64,000 nucleotides of DNA from AP-15 sp963787425 (GTDB lineage Bacteria; Pseudomonadota; Alphaproteobacteria; ATCC43930; CGMCC-115725). The stretch lies in assembly GCA_963787425.1 (NCBI GenBank), contig CAWBCV010000007.1, forward strand, positions 434,001 through 498,000, read 5' to 3'. The position numbers and the translations under genes are program-made. Within the stretch, counting starts at the first letter, position 1; every line of letters starts with the position of its first letter. Below are positions 34,994-44,969 of the stretch, one piece after another. The notes under the pieces are model-generated. The model was not told the origin of the DNA. It saw nothing but the letters and a program-made list of their open reading frames with translations, and ran no database searches.

Positions 34994-37900
34994 TTAGCGA
35001 AGAGATTGTGACGCGGTGCCCGGGTCGGCGGCGAGCGCCAAGCGGATCAGCGCCGAAAGCGAGTGCGAGCCGGTCTTCTTCATGACTGCGGCGCGATGGT
35101 TCTCGACTGTGCGCTGACTGATGCCGAGGTCGGCGGCAATGTTCTTGCTGGGATGGCCGGCGAGCACCAGCTCCATGATCTCGCGCTGGCGCGAAGTCAG
35201 ACCGGCGAGGCGAGTCGCTGCATCCTCCCGCGACACAGACGCCTTTGCCGAATCCCGGGTGTGCTGCAGGGCGCGCTCGATGCTGGCGAACAGCTCGTCG
35301 CGGCGGATCGGCTTTTCGATAAAATCCGCAGCCCCGGCCTTCATGGCTTCGACCGCCATCGGCACGTCGCCTTGACCGGTGATCATGATAGCCGGCAACC
35401 GATTTCCCTCGCTGTGAAGCCGCTGCAGTAACGCGAGCCCACTCATGCCGGGCATCTGGGCATCGACCAGGAGGCAGCCTTCGCGGCCAGGACGATAGGC
35501 CACAAGGAACGCCTCGGAACTGGCATAGATCTCGACTGTTCGGCCATCTTCCTGGAGCAGTTCGCGCATCGCCTCGCGCATGGCGCTGTCATCGTCGACC
35601 ACGAACATGGTCGAAGGCGGGCCATTGCCGGCTACCTCGGCCGGAGGCCGGCTGCTCAAACGCGCCTTGGGCCGTTTGTCGGCGAGGCAGCGCTGGATCA
35701 GGTCTATCAGCTCCCTCGCCTTCACCGGCTTGTTCAGGTGTGGGTGGCCCCCCTGGGCGATCTCGCGCAACACGTCGGTCGAGATGTCGCCGGTGAGGAT
35801 GACAGCCGGGATCTCGTGACCGAGCGTTCCCCACAGGCCAGCGACGGCCTGAAGACCGTTGAGACCTTTCGGCAAATTGTAATCGGCGACGATGAGGTCC
35901 GGGTGTATCACCCCTCGCGCCGCCAACTCCACCGCCTTTCGCCCATCTTCGGCGGTTGTCGCGCGGTAACCCTCGCCTTCGAGCAGCAGCGCGAGCATGT
36001 CGCGCACGGAAGGGTCGTCCTCGACGACCAGGATTGCTCCGCTCCGGTTTGCGCTTTCCTTTACCTCGCTTCCATCGAGGCGGGGCCGCCACGGCGGCGC
36101 GCCTCGTCCGATGGGCACTTCGACCGCAAAGACCGAGCCTTTCCCCGGACGGGACCGGACATCGACAGTGTGGCCCAGCAGGTCTGCCAGGCGCTCCACA
36201 ATCGCGAGACCGAGGCCGAGGCCCTTGCTGCGCTCGCGCGCCGGATTGTCGAGCTGATGGAACTCCTCGAAAATCGCCTGAAGCTGCTCTTCGGGAACGC
36301 CGATCCCGGTATCCCAGACCTCGATCCGCACCTTGTCGCCGCGCCGCCGACAGCCGAGCAGGATCTTGCCCTTATTGGTGTACTTCACGGCATTCGAGAG
36401 CAGGTTGCGGATCATCTGCTCGAGCAGGCGTGGATCGCTGCGCACGCTGCGGCTGCTCGGGACGACGCGCCAGCCGAGGTGGTTCGCCGCCGCGTGGAAG
36501 GTGAATTGTGTCCGCAGGTGCTCGAGCACGGCGTTTATCGGGAAATCGACCATCTCTCGACGGACAATGCCAGCCTCGAGTTGATTGATGTCGAGGAGCG
36601 TGTCCAGCATGCTCGACATGGTGCTGACGGTCTCGTCGAGTTTGCCGACCAAGCCCAACGTGGTTTCGTCCAGGACCTGTTTGGCCAACAATTCATGCAG
36701 GAGGCTGATCGTCTGCAACGGCTGGCGCAGGTCGTGGCTAGCCGCCGCAAGGAAGCGTGACTTGCCGAGATTGGCCTGCTCGGCCTGCCGCTTGGCGGCC
36801 TCGAGCGCCACCGCCGCATGCTTGCGCTCGGTGATGTCTTCCATTGTCAGCAGGATCTTCCTCGTGGCCAGGGGCTCGCCGCGAATCTCCAGCGCTCCCA
36901 CAAGCAAGGATCGTATTCCACGCGGCGGCAAGTCGATGTTGATTTCGTGATCCTCGATGACTCCCTCGCCGTTCCGGAGGCGGTCGAGCAAGCCGTGCAG
37001 CGCCGCGATATCGAGGCGGCCTTCATTGACCGCGGCGAGTTGTCGGCCCACGGTCTGCTCGGGCTCGACTGAAAAGGTGCTGTAGAAGGATCGGCTGGCG
37101 GAGATGACATAGAATTCCTCATCAAGCACCACGAGCGGCTGGCGAATGGTGTTTATGATGCTGTCGGAATAGGACCGCGCTGCCTCGATTGCCGTTTCCG
37201 CCGCCTTTATCTCGGAGATGTCGGCGAAGGTGATCACCACGCCCCCAACCCGAGCGTCCTGGGTGCGGTAGGGTAGAATGCGACGGATGTACCACGCTCC
37301 GTTGTCGGCCTTGACCTCGCGGTTTGGTGGCGCTCGGCCAGCAAGAACCGTCCCGGCATCCGCGAGCAGGCGAGTGTCGTTGATGCGGCGGGCCAGGTCG
37401 GCAAGCGGCCGGCCGATGTCGCTGGTGATAACGCGGAACAGCGGCTTGGCTGCCGGCGTGAAAAAGCGGATGTTGAGATCGCTGTCCAGGAACAAGGTCG
37501 CCACGCCCGAGCTGTCCAGGATATTTTGCAGGTCGTTCGACGTGTTGCGCTGGCGTTCGAGCGTTTCCTGAAGCTGACTGTTGAGGGCCGTGAGCTCTTC
37601 GTTCAGCGACTGCAGCTCCTCCCGCGAGGTCATCAGCTCCTCGTTGGTCGACTGGAACTCCTCATTCGCCGACATCGCTTCTTGATTGACTGCCTTCTGC
37701 TCCTCGTTGGCGATCTCGAGTTCGTCGATAGCGCTTTGCAGCTCTTTGCGGGTGGCGTCGAGCTCCTGCTCCAGCTCTTCGGTCCGCGAGAGGTCATCCA
37801 GTCGCTGGACCGAGCGGCTCGCCCTCGGCTCGCGCTCGGGTTCGTCGAAGAAGCTGACCAAAAACAGCTCGTTGCCATCACCCCGCACTGGATGGACTTC

Positions 37901-39772
37901 GATGCGAACCGCTGCAGCTGTCCCGCCGTCACTCACTTGCGCGCCCGTAGCAATCGCCAGTGCATGTTCCCGGGTTGCCTGCTGTATCGCTGCCCTGAGC
38001 TTGTTGCGTAGGCCCTCGCGGGCCATGGCGAGCAACTCGCGGCTGGGCTCGCCCGCGGCCACCCGCAAATAGCGGTCGGTCGGCCCCGAGTAATAGAGGC
38101 ATTCGTGCTTGCGGTTGATCAGGACCGAAGCAGGCGCATAGGTCTCGAGCAACAGCCGGTGTGTAAGGTCGCGAACGCTGATGCCCTGTGCCGCGGCCGG
38201 TCCCGTCCGATCTGGCCAAAGCGTACGTGCGGCCCCTCCCGGACCGATCGGAAAATCGACTTCCCCCGGCCGACTGCGGCCAATCTGCCGATAGATCCGC
38301 TGCTTCTTGGAAATCGGCTTGAACCGGTCGGCAAGGTTGCCCACCGTCTCGGACGCGCCGAGCATGAGAACGCCGCCTTCGCGGAGCGCGAAATGGAATA
38401 GCAGAAGCACCTTCTCCTGCGCCTCGGGACGCAGATATATCAGCAGGTTACGGCACGAGATCAGGTCGAGGCGTGCGAACGGCGGATCGGCCAACACGTC
38501 CTGCGCCGTGAAGACCACCGTTCCTCGCAACTCAGGCGCCACGCGATAGCTGTGGTCCTCCTGCGTAAAGAAGCGAGCGAGCCGCACCGGCGATACATGC
38601 GCTGCGATCGACTCCGGATAACGTCCCTCTCGGGCGACCGCGACCGCGTCCTCGTCGACGTCAGAGGCAAAGAACTGCAGCTTGATATTCCGCTTCGCCG
38701 CCGCGATCTCCTCAAGAAAGAGCATAGCGAGGGAATAGGTCTCCTCGCCGGTGCTGCAGCCGGCAATCCAGATACGCAGCGGGCGGTCTGGCGGCTGCCG
38801 GTGGACGAGATCGGGAATCACCTCCTTCGCCAGCAATTCAAAGGCGCTCCCGTCGCGGAAGAAGCTGGTGACGTTGATTAGTAGGTCCTTGGCAAGAAGC
38901 TCGAGCTCACCGGAATCCTGCCGCAGCACGTCGAGATAGCGACCACTGTCCTCGACACCGGCCAGCGCCGTGCGCCGCTCAATCCGGCGCAACAGCGTGC
39001 CCGGCTTGTAGAGCGAGAAATCGTGCGAAGTCTTAGTGCGCAGAAGATCGACGATCTCAGCAAGCCAATCCGAGGAATGATCGTCCAGCACCGGGCTCGT
39101 CCGCTCCCCGTCGTGAACCAGTTGCCGGCCGTATTTCGCGAGGATTTTGGGAATCTTCGCTACCGGCAGGACGAGGTCCACGGCCCCCGTCAAAATCGCG
39201 CTCCGCGGCATGCCATCGTACTCGGCCTCGCCCGGATCCTGCACGATGACGAGCCCGCCTTGCTCTTTGACGGCCTTCAGCCCCAGGCTGCCGTCGCCGC
39301 CGGTTCCGGAGAGGACCACGCAGATCGCGCGTTCACCGAACTCTTCCGCCAATGACCGCAGGAAGAAATCGAAGGGCAGGCGCGCACCGCGACGCTCTTG
39401 TGGTTTAGAGAGGCGTAAGGCGCCGCTGCGGATAGAGAGATAAGTCCCCGGCGGAATGAGATAGACGTGGTCCCGCTCGAGCGGCATTCCGTTGGTTGCC
39501 TGCTGTACCGTCATCGGCGTATGGCCAGCCAGTAGATCGACCATCATGCTCGCATGGGTCGGATCGAGATGCTGGATCAAAATAAACGCCATGCCGGTGC
39601 TGGGAGGGAGGCCGGTGAGCAGCCTCCGGGCAGCATCAAGGCCACCGGCCGAGGCGCCGAGCCCGACGACCGGAAAGTTGTCATGCGCAAGCACTGAACC
39701 ACGCCTCGACGGCGAGAGCCGACGCGGCCGCCGCACAGCCGTTCCAGCCTTTCGCGGACCCTGTCCTGTCAT
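34994..39772 (-). CDS. Giant CheB-CheR-PAS-PAS-histidine kinase-receiver-receiver-LuxR HTH fusion
   Basis: 1592 residues if started at ATG 39772 (AGGA nine bases upstream; in-frame ATGs at 39790 and 39865 are alternatives). Order: CheB methylesterase (triad Ser41 in GASAGG, His68 in IQHLDP, Asp160 in GTGGDGSLG); CheR methyltransferase at about 235-500 (WIAGCSTGEETYSLAM, RNLLIYL); coiled coil 660-750 (NEEFQSTNEELMTSREEL); two PAS domains 750-980; HisKA with His1013 (AASHDLRQPLQT); HATPase (NLLSNAVKYTN, DTGIGVPE, GLGLGLAIV); receiver 1 with Asp1297 (DLIVADYNLP); receiver 2 with Asp1437 (LLVDAQMPGMSG); and a FixJ-type LuxR HTH (TSRQREIMELVLAG, RTVENHRAAVM). It holds a complete phosphorelay plus a DNA-binding output in one chain. 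No separate chemotaxis genes lie nearby. Confidence 0.93.
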   Translation of the reverse strand: MTGQGPRKAGTAVRRPRRLSPSRRGSVLAHDNFPVVGLGASAGGLDAARRLLTGLPPSTGMAFILIQHLDPTHASMMVDLLAGHTPMTVQQATNGMPLERDHVYLIPPGTYLSIRSGALRLSKPQERRGARLPFDFFLRSLAEEFGERAICVVLSGTGGDGSLGLKAVKEQGGLVIVQDPGEAEYDGMPRSAILTGAVDLVLPVAKIPKILAKYGRQLVHDGERTSPVLDDHSSDWLAEIVDLLRTKTSHDFSLYKPGTLLRRIERRTALAGVEDSGRYLDVLRQDSGELELLAKDLLINVTSFFRDGSAFELLAKEVIPDLVHRQPPDRPLRIWIAGCSTGEETYSLAMLFLEEIAAAKRNIKLQFFASDVDEDAVAVAREGRYPESIAAHVSPVRLARFFTQEDHSYRVAPELRGTVVFTAQDVLADPPFARLDLISCRNLLIYLRPEAQEKVLLLFHFALREGGVLMLGASETVGNLADRFKPISKKQRIYRQIGRSRPGEVDFPIGPGGAARTLWPDRTGPAAAQGISVRDLTHRLLLETYAPASVLINRKHECLYYSGPTDRYLRVAAGEPSRELLAMAREGLRNKLRAAIQQATREHALAIATGAQVSDGGTAAAVRIEVHPVRGDGNELFLVSFFDEPEREPRASRSVQRLDDLSRTEELEQELDATRKELQSAIDELEIANEEQKAVNQEAMSANEEFQSTNEELMTSREELQSLNEELTALNSQLQETLERQRNTSNDLQNILDSSGVATLFLDSDLNIRFFTPAAKPLFRVITSDIGRPLADLARRINDTRLLADAGTVLAGRAPPNREVKADNGAWYIRRILPYRTQDARVGGVVITFADISEIKAAETAIEAARSYSDSIINTIRQPLVVLDEEFYVISASRSFYSTFSVEPEQTVGRQLAAVNEGRLDIAALHGLLDRLRNGEGVIEDHEINIDLPPRGIRSLLVGALEIRGEPLATRKILLTMEDITERKHAAVALEAAKRQAEQANLGKSRFLAAASHDLRQPLQTISLLHELLAKQVLDETTLGLVGKLDETVSTMSSMLDTLLDINQLEAGIVRREMVDFPINAVLEHLRTQFTFHAAANHLGWRVVPSSRSVRSDPRLLEQMIRNLLSNAVKYTNKGKILLGCRRRGDKVRIEVWDTGIGVPEEQLQAIFEEFHQLDNPARERSKGLGLGLAIVERLADLLGHTVDVRSRPGKGSVFAVEVPIGRGAPPWRPRLDGSEVKESANRSGAILVVEDDPSVRDMLALLLEGEGYRATTAEDGRKAVELAARGVIHPDLIVADYNLPKGLNGLQAVAGLWGTLGHEIPAVILTGDISTDVLREIAQGGHPHLNKPVKARELIDLIQRCLADKRPKARLSSRPPAEVAGNGPPSTMFVVDDDSAMREAMRELLQEDGRTVEIYASSEAFLVAYRPGREGCLLVDAQMPGMSGLALLQRLHSEGNRLPAIMITGQGDVPMAVEAMKAGAADFIEKPIRRDELFASIERALQHTRDSAKASVSREDAATRLAGLTSRQREIMELVLAGHPSKNIAADLGISQRTVENHRAAVMKKTGSHSLSALIRLALAADPGTASQSLR

Positions 39773-39994
39773 ACGTATTGATCCTACCATGAAGCTCTTC
39801 GTCCCTGCGATGATGGTATTACCGGACACGGCTCCCGTCCGGATCCGGACGATGCTTCCTGGCATAGGTAGATTCCGAACCTATTCGTAATCCGCCACCG
39901 CCAGTAGGTTCAGGAGGGATGAATGCCGGAGCGGTCGTCGTCCGAGTGAGATGATGGTGCACGCGCTTCCGGCCTGATGGAACGGAGAGCTGGC

Positions 39995-40159
39995 ATGAGA
40001 GATGCGCGGCAGTTGCGCCTGGATTCCGAACGAGCCTTCCGGCTGGCGCGTGCAGGTTCTCCAAAGTTTTTCGATGAGCTGAACGACCTGGGATGGGATC
40101 TTCAGCGGCAGGCTCATAAAATCGAGCGGGAGGCTCGGGAAATCGAGACCGCGAGCTAG
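39995..40159 (+). CDS. Small helical hypothetical protein, 54 residues
   Basis: ATG at 39995 with GGAGA six bases upstream. Highly charged and helical: RDARQLRLDSERAFRLARAG, then FFDELNDLGWDLQRQAHKIE and REAREIE. Divergent from the giant CheB/CheR fusion gene with about 220 bases between. No family recognised; possibly a small regulator or structural peptide. Confidence 0.45.
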   Translation: MRDARQLRLDSERAFRLARAGSPKFFDELNDLGWDLQRQAHKIEREAREIETAS

Positions 40160-40169
40160 AAAGACAACT

Positions 40170-40443
40170 CGTATACGTTTCCCTGAGGGATAGCTGCGCG
40201 ACCGGCTTCAAGAGTTGGTCCGACTTTTACTAGGTCACGAAGGAATGATATTCCCCGGAAGACAGCTGCGCTAGGGCGTCAAGAAATGGGCCGACGCTCA
40301 TCAGCCGGAGATCGAATATGATCTTCGCGCGAGCGGGGGCAACGGGTTGGCTGCCGCAAGTTCCGATCAAGATAGCCTGTTTATGACATCACCTGAGCAG
40401 CCGCATCATCCATGGCTCGCGCCGGGCGTGGGGATGCTATAAA
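40170..40443 (+). pseudogene. Decayed copies of the small protein at 16475-16675
   Basis: A first partial copy (40170-40234) reads YVSLRDSCATGFKSWSDFY then stops. About 75 bases on, a second copy reads SPEDSCA and, after one frameshift near 40275, GVKKWADAHQPEIEYDLRAS through QPHHPWLAPGVGML to a stop at 40443. Both match the intact 66-residue protein at 16475-16675 at its N- and C-terminal blocks. This looks like a tandem partial duplication that has degenerated. Confidence 0.55.
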
Positions 40444-40517
40444 GCAAATTCCGCCGAGCCCCCTGGACGATCCCGCCGCCATCGCCAGAAAAGCGATGGC
40501 ATCGACCAACAAGCATC

Positions 40518-40966
40518 GAGCTCGGGGATCTGAGCCTGCACAATGCGCAGGGTAGGATCGCTGATTTGCAGATGCAGCTGACCGGCGCAAAGCCTGCTTC
40601 GTCTGCCTCTCCGAGCTCCCCTGGCCCTCCGAGCTTCCTTGGCGCAGTGTTTGGCCACGGTGTACTTTCGGACGACGTTCACACTAGGAACGTGCCGCCG
40701 GGTGGCCCCGGGACCGGATCGTCTCCGCTCGCCCCGACGCCACAGCCGGGCTATTCCCCCCAACCCGGCTCCGCGGCACCTCCCGCTCCTGGCACGGATT
40801 GACGGGTGGCGGCGGCTTCCTGCGGTCCGCAGCGATGACCGCGGCCGGGATCGCCGGCGGCGCGCTGCTCTTCGAGGGCCTCCAGTCGATGTTCGGGCAT
40901 CACGACGCTGTCAGCATCCCGCCAATCAGACTGCATCGCCCGGCCTCGGGAGACGGTACTGAATAA
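40518..40966 (+). pseudogene. DUF2076-like gene remnant
   Basis: An open but startless frame reads LSLHNAQGRIADLQMQL, a Pro/Gly/Ser-rich linker ending in a stop at 40803, and the next frame continues GGGGFLRSAAMTAAGIAGGA, LLFEGLQSMFGHHD to 40966. Helix, Pro-rich linker, then a Gly-rich hydrophobic GGGFL..GG.LL segment is the layout of DUF2076 proteins (periplasmic or membrane-linked, unknown role). The N-terminal domain is missing and there is at least one frameshift. Confidence 0.55.
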
Positions 40967-41575
40967 TCATTATGGAGCCAAGACCAGTGCCTCGTCCCGC
41001 GGATCCACTGACGAGCGGGCTGGCGCCGGACCGCCCTGACGCGACGGCCGCCTCGGACAAAGATTTGACGAACAGCAATCCTAGTTGGTCGTGATCGGCT
41101 CCCGCCTCTCCAATGTGGCCTCAAGCCGTGTGAAGGCGGATGTACCCAAATTGTGATTATCGGGATCTGCGGCATCCCTTGCTTCTTGGAGCTGTCACCA
41201 GAGCGTCGATCTAATAGAGGCCACTGACTCGGCGATGAGGTTCGCAGGACGTACAATTGGAAAAAGCAGCTGCTGGACGGTGCAGCGAGTGTTTTTGAGG
41301 GTGGCGTGGCTGAGGGCGGAGCCAGCGAGGGACAGAGCCTACCCTTGCGAAAGCGGACAACCCTCAGTCACGTAATTCGCTTCCGGCGCTCGACCCGGAA
41401 ACTGCTGGCTGATCAGCGACAGGAGCTGACATGGCTCCGCCAATCTGGCTTTCGACGGCGATGTTTTCCTGAAGCGAGGCTCCCTATGAGCGACCAGCTC
41501 CCTTGACGGCCGACCTTGGCAGCCGCCGTAGCGACAACCGCGGATTGTCGTATTCTTGGTGGTCGTGGGGGCAGA
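40967..41575. other. Intergenic debris, no supported gene
   Basis: About 600 bases. Several short ORFs exist but none has a ribosome site plus a recognisable sequence. Lies between two gene remnants and probably is decayed coding or insertion-sequence DNA. Confidence 0.4.
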
Positions 41576-41760
41576 TCAAATGGCCATCAGCCGCGTCAAG
41601 CGCCGGACCCGTTTGCGGTTGACCACACAGCCTTGGGTCCCCAGCCACGCCGCCATCCGGCGCGCGACATAATAGGACCGAGCCAGCAATCGGCATTGCT
41701 GTGATATCGGTGCGCTAGCGCTCCGGCTCACGACACGCTGTCGAATTCGGCACTTCGGGA
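41576..41760 (-). pseudogene. Remnant of an IS3-family transposase (OrfB)
   Basis: The minus strand reads ARRMAAWLGTQGCVVNRKRV and RRLTRLMAI, matching the 'YGSRRMAAWLRTQGHPVNRKRVQRLMRLMGIEA' block before the catalytic domain of IS150/IS2-type OrfB proteins. Nothing of the DDE core remains and no ends are visible. Confidence 0.65.
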
Positions 41761-42014
41761 GGCGGAGCCCCTTGTCCCTACTATTGGCCGTGTTTGGGCT
41801 TCGATCCTCGATTGACGTTGCCAATCCCTACGATTAGCTCGTCTGTTATGCCCCCAGTCGGACGAGATTTCAGAAATCATCGCAAGAATTATATTTGAGA
41901 GATTATTTTAATGAGCTCTCTAAGGGTAATCTAGCAGCTCTGCGAAATTTAGTTAATCCGACGATTGATTTTGGTTGTATTCGAGAACTATCCGCCCCAC
42001 GTGGTGATTGCGCG

Positions 42015-42041
42015 TTGGCACTCTCCATCCGACAGTGCCAA
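42015..42041 (+). promoter_or_regulatory. CIRCE operator upstream of groES-groL
   Basis: TTGGCACTC, 9 bases, CAGTGCCAA: an inverted repeat of the CIRCE family with a G in each arm in place of the consensus A/T and one arm-end mismatch. It sits 34 bases before the groES ATG, so it overlaps the leader and should bind HrcA. Confidence 0.88.
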
Positions 42042-42075
42042 CGTCCCCATAAATTCTGGTCCGAGGAGACCATCA

Positions 42076-42390
42076 ATGAAACTGCGCCCGTTGCAGGACC
42101 GCGTTCTAGTTCGTCGCGTCGAGCCGGAGGCGAAAACCGCTGGCGGCATCTTCATCCCTGACACGGCGCAGGAAAAGCCCATGGAAGGCGAAGTCGTCGC
42201 CGTCGGCCCCGGCGCGCGCGACGCGGACGGTAAGGTGCACCCGCTGGACGTCAAGACGGGCGACCGCGTGCTATTCGGCAAGTGGTCGGGCACTGAGGTC
42301 AAGCTCGATGGTGAGGACCTCATGATCATGAAGGAGTCCGACATCATGGGCGTGGTTGACCACGCCGCCGCGAATAAGAAAGCTGCTTAA
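42076..42390 (+). CDS. groES: Co-chaperonin GroES
   Basis: 10-kDa lid of the chaperonin chamber, 104 residues. Start at ATG 42076 (MKLRPLQDRVLVRRVEPEAK) just after GAGGAG; the longer in-frame reading would include the CIRCE site. Contains the mobile loop KTAGGIFIPDTAQEKPMEGE and the roof/base sheets KSDIMG-like MKESDIMGVVD. The groL start follows 16 bases after its stop. Confidence 0.97.
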   Translation: MKLRPLQDRVLVRRVEPEAKTAGGIFIPDTAQEKPMEGEVVAVGPGARDADGKVHPLDVKTGDRVLFGKWSGTEVKLDGEDLMIMKESDIMGVVDHAAANKKAA

Positions 42391-42406
42391 CAATTGGAGA
42401 GCAAAC

Positions 42407-44041
42407 ATGGCTGCTAAAAATATTCGCGTCGGCACCGACGCACGCGAGCGGATGCTCCACGGCATCGACATACTCACCAATGCGGTCAGAGTGACCTTAG
42501 GACCCAAGGGCCGCAACGTGGTGCTCGACAAGAACTACGGCGCGCCGCGGATCACCAAGGACGGTGTCACGGTCGCGAAGGAAATCGAGCTCAGCGACAG
42601 GTTCGAGAACATGGGCGCGCAAATGGTGCGCGAGGTGGCCAGCAAGACCAGCTCGGTCGCCGGCGACGGCACGACGACCGCGACCATTCTCGCCCACGCC
42701 ATGGTGCGCGAGGGTGTCAAGGCGGTGGCGGCGGGGATGAACCCGATGGATCTCAAGCGCGGTGTCGACATGGCGGTCGACGCCGTGGTCAAGGACATTC
42801 AAAAGCGCTCGAAGAAGGTCTCGACCAACGACGAGATCGCGCAGGTCGGCACGATTTCGGCGAATGGCGACCCCGAGATCGGCCGGATGCTCGCCGAGGC
42901 CATGAAGAAGGTCGGCAACGAGGGCGTAATCACCGTCGAGGAGGCGAAATCTCTCGAAACCGAACTCGATGTCGTCGAAGGAATGCAGTTCGACCGCGGA
43001 TATCTAAGCCCGTATTTCATCACCAATGCGGAGAAGATGGTCGCCGAGCTCGAAGATCCATACGTCCTGTTGCACGAGAAGAAGCTCTCCAGTCTGCAGT
43101 CGCTGTTGCCGGTCCTCGAAGCCGTCGTGCAGAGCGGCCGGCCTTTGCTGATCGTCGCCGAGGACATCGAAGGCGAGGCGCTCGCCACCCTCGTCGTCAA
43201 CAAGCTGCGCGGCGGCCTCAAAGTGGCCGCGGTCAAGGCGCCGGGCTTTGGCGATCGGCGCAAGGCCATGCTCGAGGACATCGCCGCCCTGACCGGTGGT
43301 CAGGTGATTTCGGAAGACCTCGGCATCAAGCTCGAAAACGTGACCCTCGACATGCTCGGCCGCGCCAAGCGGGTACTGATCGATAAGGAGAACACGACGA
43401 TCATCGACGGCGCAGGAAAGAAAGAAGACATCGTCGCGCGCACCAACCAGATCAAGGCTCAGATCGAGGAGACGACCTCGGATTACGACCGCGAGAAGCT
43501 GCAAGAGCGACTAGCCAAGCTTGCGGGCGGCGTAGCGATCATCCGCGTCGGCGGCAGCACTGAGGTCGAGGTGAAGGAGCGCAAGGATCGGGTCGATGAC
43601 GCCATGCACGCGACCAAGGCTGCGGTCGAGGAGGGTATCGTGCCAGGCGGTGGCGTTGCGCTGCTTTTTGCGAGCAAAGTTTTGCCCGGCCTCAACGCCG
43701 CCAACAACGACCAGAAGGTCGGCATCGAGATTGTCGGCAAGGCCATCCAGTCGCCGGTACGGCAGATCGCGGAGAATGCCGGCGTCGAGGGCTCGATCGT
43801 TGTCGGGAAGCTGACCGACAAGGGCGACCCGAATTTCGGCTTTGACGCACAGTCGGGCGAATACAAGGACATGGTCGCCGCCGGGATCATCGATCCGACC
43901 AAGGTGGTGCGGGTAGCGCTGCAGGACGCCGCCTCGGTCGCAGGGCTGTTGATCACTACCGAGGCGATGGTCGGCGACAGGCCGGAGCCCAAGGGTGCAC
44001 CGGGCATGCCGCCGGGTGGCATGGGCGACATGGATTACTAA
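42407..44041 (+). CDS. groL: Chaperonin GroEL, copy 2 (in groES operon)
   Basis: 544 residues, from ATG 42407 with GGAGA in front. Nearly identical to copy 1 at 11102-12745 over its whole length; differences are mostly conservative (for example NIRVGT for DVRLGT at the N-terminus) and the Gly-Met tail is shorter (GGMGDMDY). ATP-site loop VAGDGTTTATILA is intact. Being in the CIRCE-groES operon, this is likely the main housekeeping copy. Confidence 0.97.
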   Translation: MAAKNIRVGTDARERMLHGIDILTNAVRVTLGPKGRNVVLDKNYGAPRITKDGVTVAKEIELSDRFENMGAQMVREVASKTSSVAGDGTTTATILAHAMVREGVKAVAAGMNPMDLKRGVDMAVDAVVKDIQKRSKKVSTNDEIAQVGTISANGDPEIGRMLAEAMKKVGNEGVITVEEAKSLETELDVVEGMQFDRGYLSPYFITNAEKMVAELEDPYVLLHEKKLSSLQSLLPVLEAVVQSGRPLLIVAEDIEGEALATLVVNKLRGGLKVAAVKAPGFGDRRKAMLEDIAALTGGQVISEDLGIKLENVTLDMLGRAKRVLIDKENTTIIDGAGKKEDIVARTNQIKAQIEETTSDYDREKLQERLAKLAGGVAIIRVGGSTEVEVKERKDRVDDAMHATKAAVEEGIVPGGGVALLFASKVLPGLNAANNDQKVGIEIVGKAIQSPVRQIAENAGVEGSIVVGKLTDKGDPNFGFDAQSGEYKDMVAAGIIDPTKVVRVALQDAASVAGLLITTEAMVGDRPEPKGAPGMPPGGMGDMDY

Positions 44042-44238
44042 GCTACCACCTTGCACTGGCCCGCCGTGTGGAAAGGGCCTCGCCTCTCCTTGAAGATCGG
44101 AAAGGCGATAGCCCTGACACACGTTCCGGCGCGCTCTCCAAGTAAGGACGACTTCCGGATTGAACTTCAGAATCGAGAGGCCACAGCGCCATTATCACCT
44201 TCGAAATAAGAGATGCCGCTCAGATAAGGACTCACAAA

Positions 44239-44472
44239 ATGCTCACTGCCACACAACAACACGCAGTGGATCTATTCGCCAAAAGCCTCAGGGGGCTCGC
44301 TGACGATGCTTTGATCGATACCTATCATCAGGCTTGGGAAGATCACAGAGCAGCCAGTGCCGAGGGCAGTGACAATCTCAACAGGGCCTACGCAAAGGGT
44401 CTTGCGACCGAAAAGGCGATGCGGGATCGCTTCCCTGATTATCAAACCCGCCATGAGCTACGGTATCCATGA
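44239..44472 (+). CDS. Small hypothetical protein, 77 residues
   Basis: ATG at 44239 after a modest purine run. Acidic, helical sequence: LTATQQHAVDLFAKSLRGLA, DDALIDTYHQAWEDHRAASA, then LNRAYAKGLATEKAMRDRFP. No membrane segment and no known domain. Located about 200 bases after groL, in the same direction. Codon-like periodicity makes it plausible as a gene. Confidence 0.5.
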   Translation: MLTATQQHAVDLFAKSLRGLADDALIDTYHQAWEDHRAASAEGSDNLNRAYAKGLATEKAMRDRFPDYQTRHELRYP

Positions 44473-44969
44473 ACCAGCTTGTTCCCGGTGCCATTGTTGC
44501 GACCCATTCCGTCCCTTGGTAAAGGAAGCTCGGGTCTGAGTTGAGGCGCGCGGGGCCGATAGCCCTTCCGCAGTCCAACCCTATTCGCCGCGCTCGCCAT
44601 CGGCAAGGCGCGCAGCGGACTGCCGGCACCCGGACTCTTCGACTGCTCCAGGCGGCGCGTCGGCCGGTTCGACGGCGATCCGGAAGGAAGGACGTTTCAT
44701 TTCGCCGAGCTGAACGCCTCCTGAGGAGCTGCGGGCGACAACTAATAACCCCAACATGCCTGTGCCCACGAGCGGCCATGCGTGTGCTCTAGCTCATGTT
44801 GTTTCCGTTGGCTGCGGATACGACCAACCCCACGGGCTGGGGCATCTCCCTCCCGGAATAAAACCGCTGGCGGTGAGTCGTATCGGCCAGATGGCTCGCG
44901 CCTCGGACATTGCCTCGGTCGAGCTCAGGATGTGGGAAAGCCGGTCGATCTAACGGGAGGACATACCTA
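44473..44969. other. Intergenic stretch with a possible coding fragment
   Basis: About 500 bases. One plus-strand frame near 44580-44725 reads LFAALAIGKARSGLPAPGLF, then RFDGDPEGRTFHFAELNAS and a stop; it is protein-like but has no start and a stop just upstream, so it is probably a fragment. The rest carries the leader of the following pseudogene. Confidence 0.4.
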
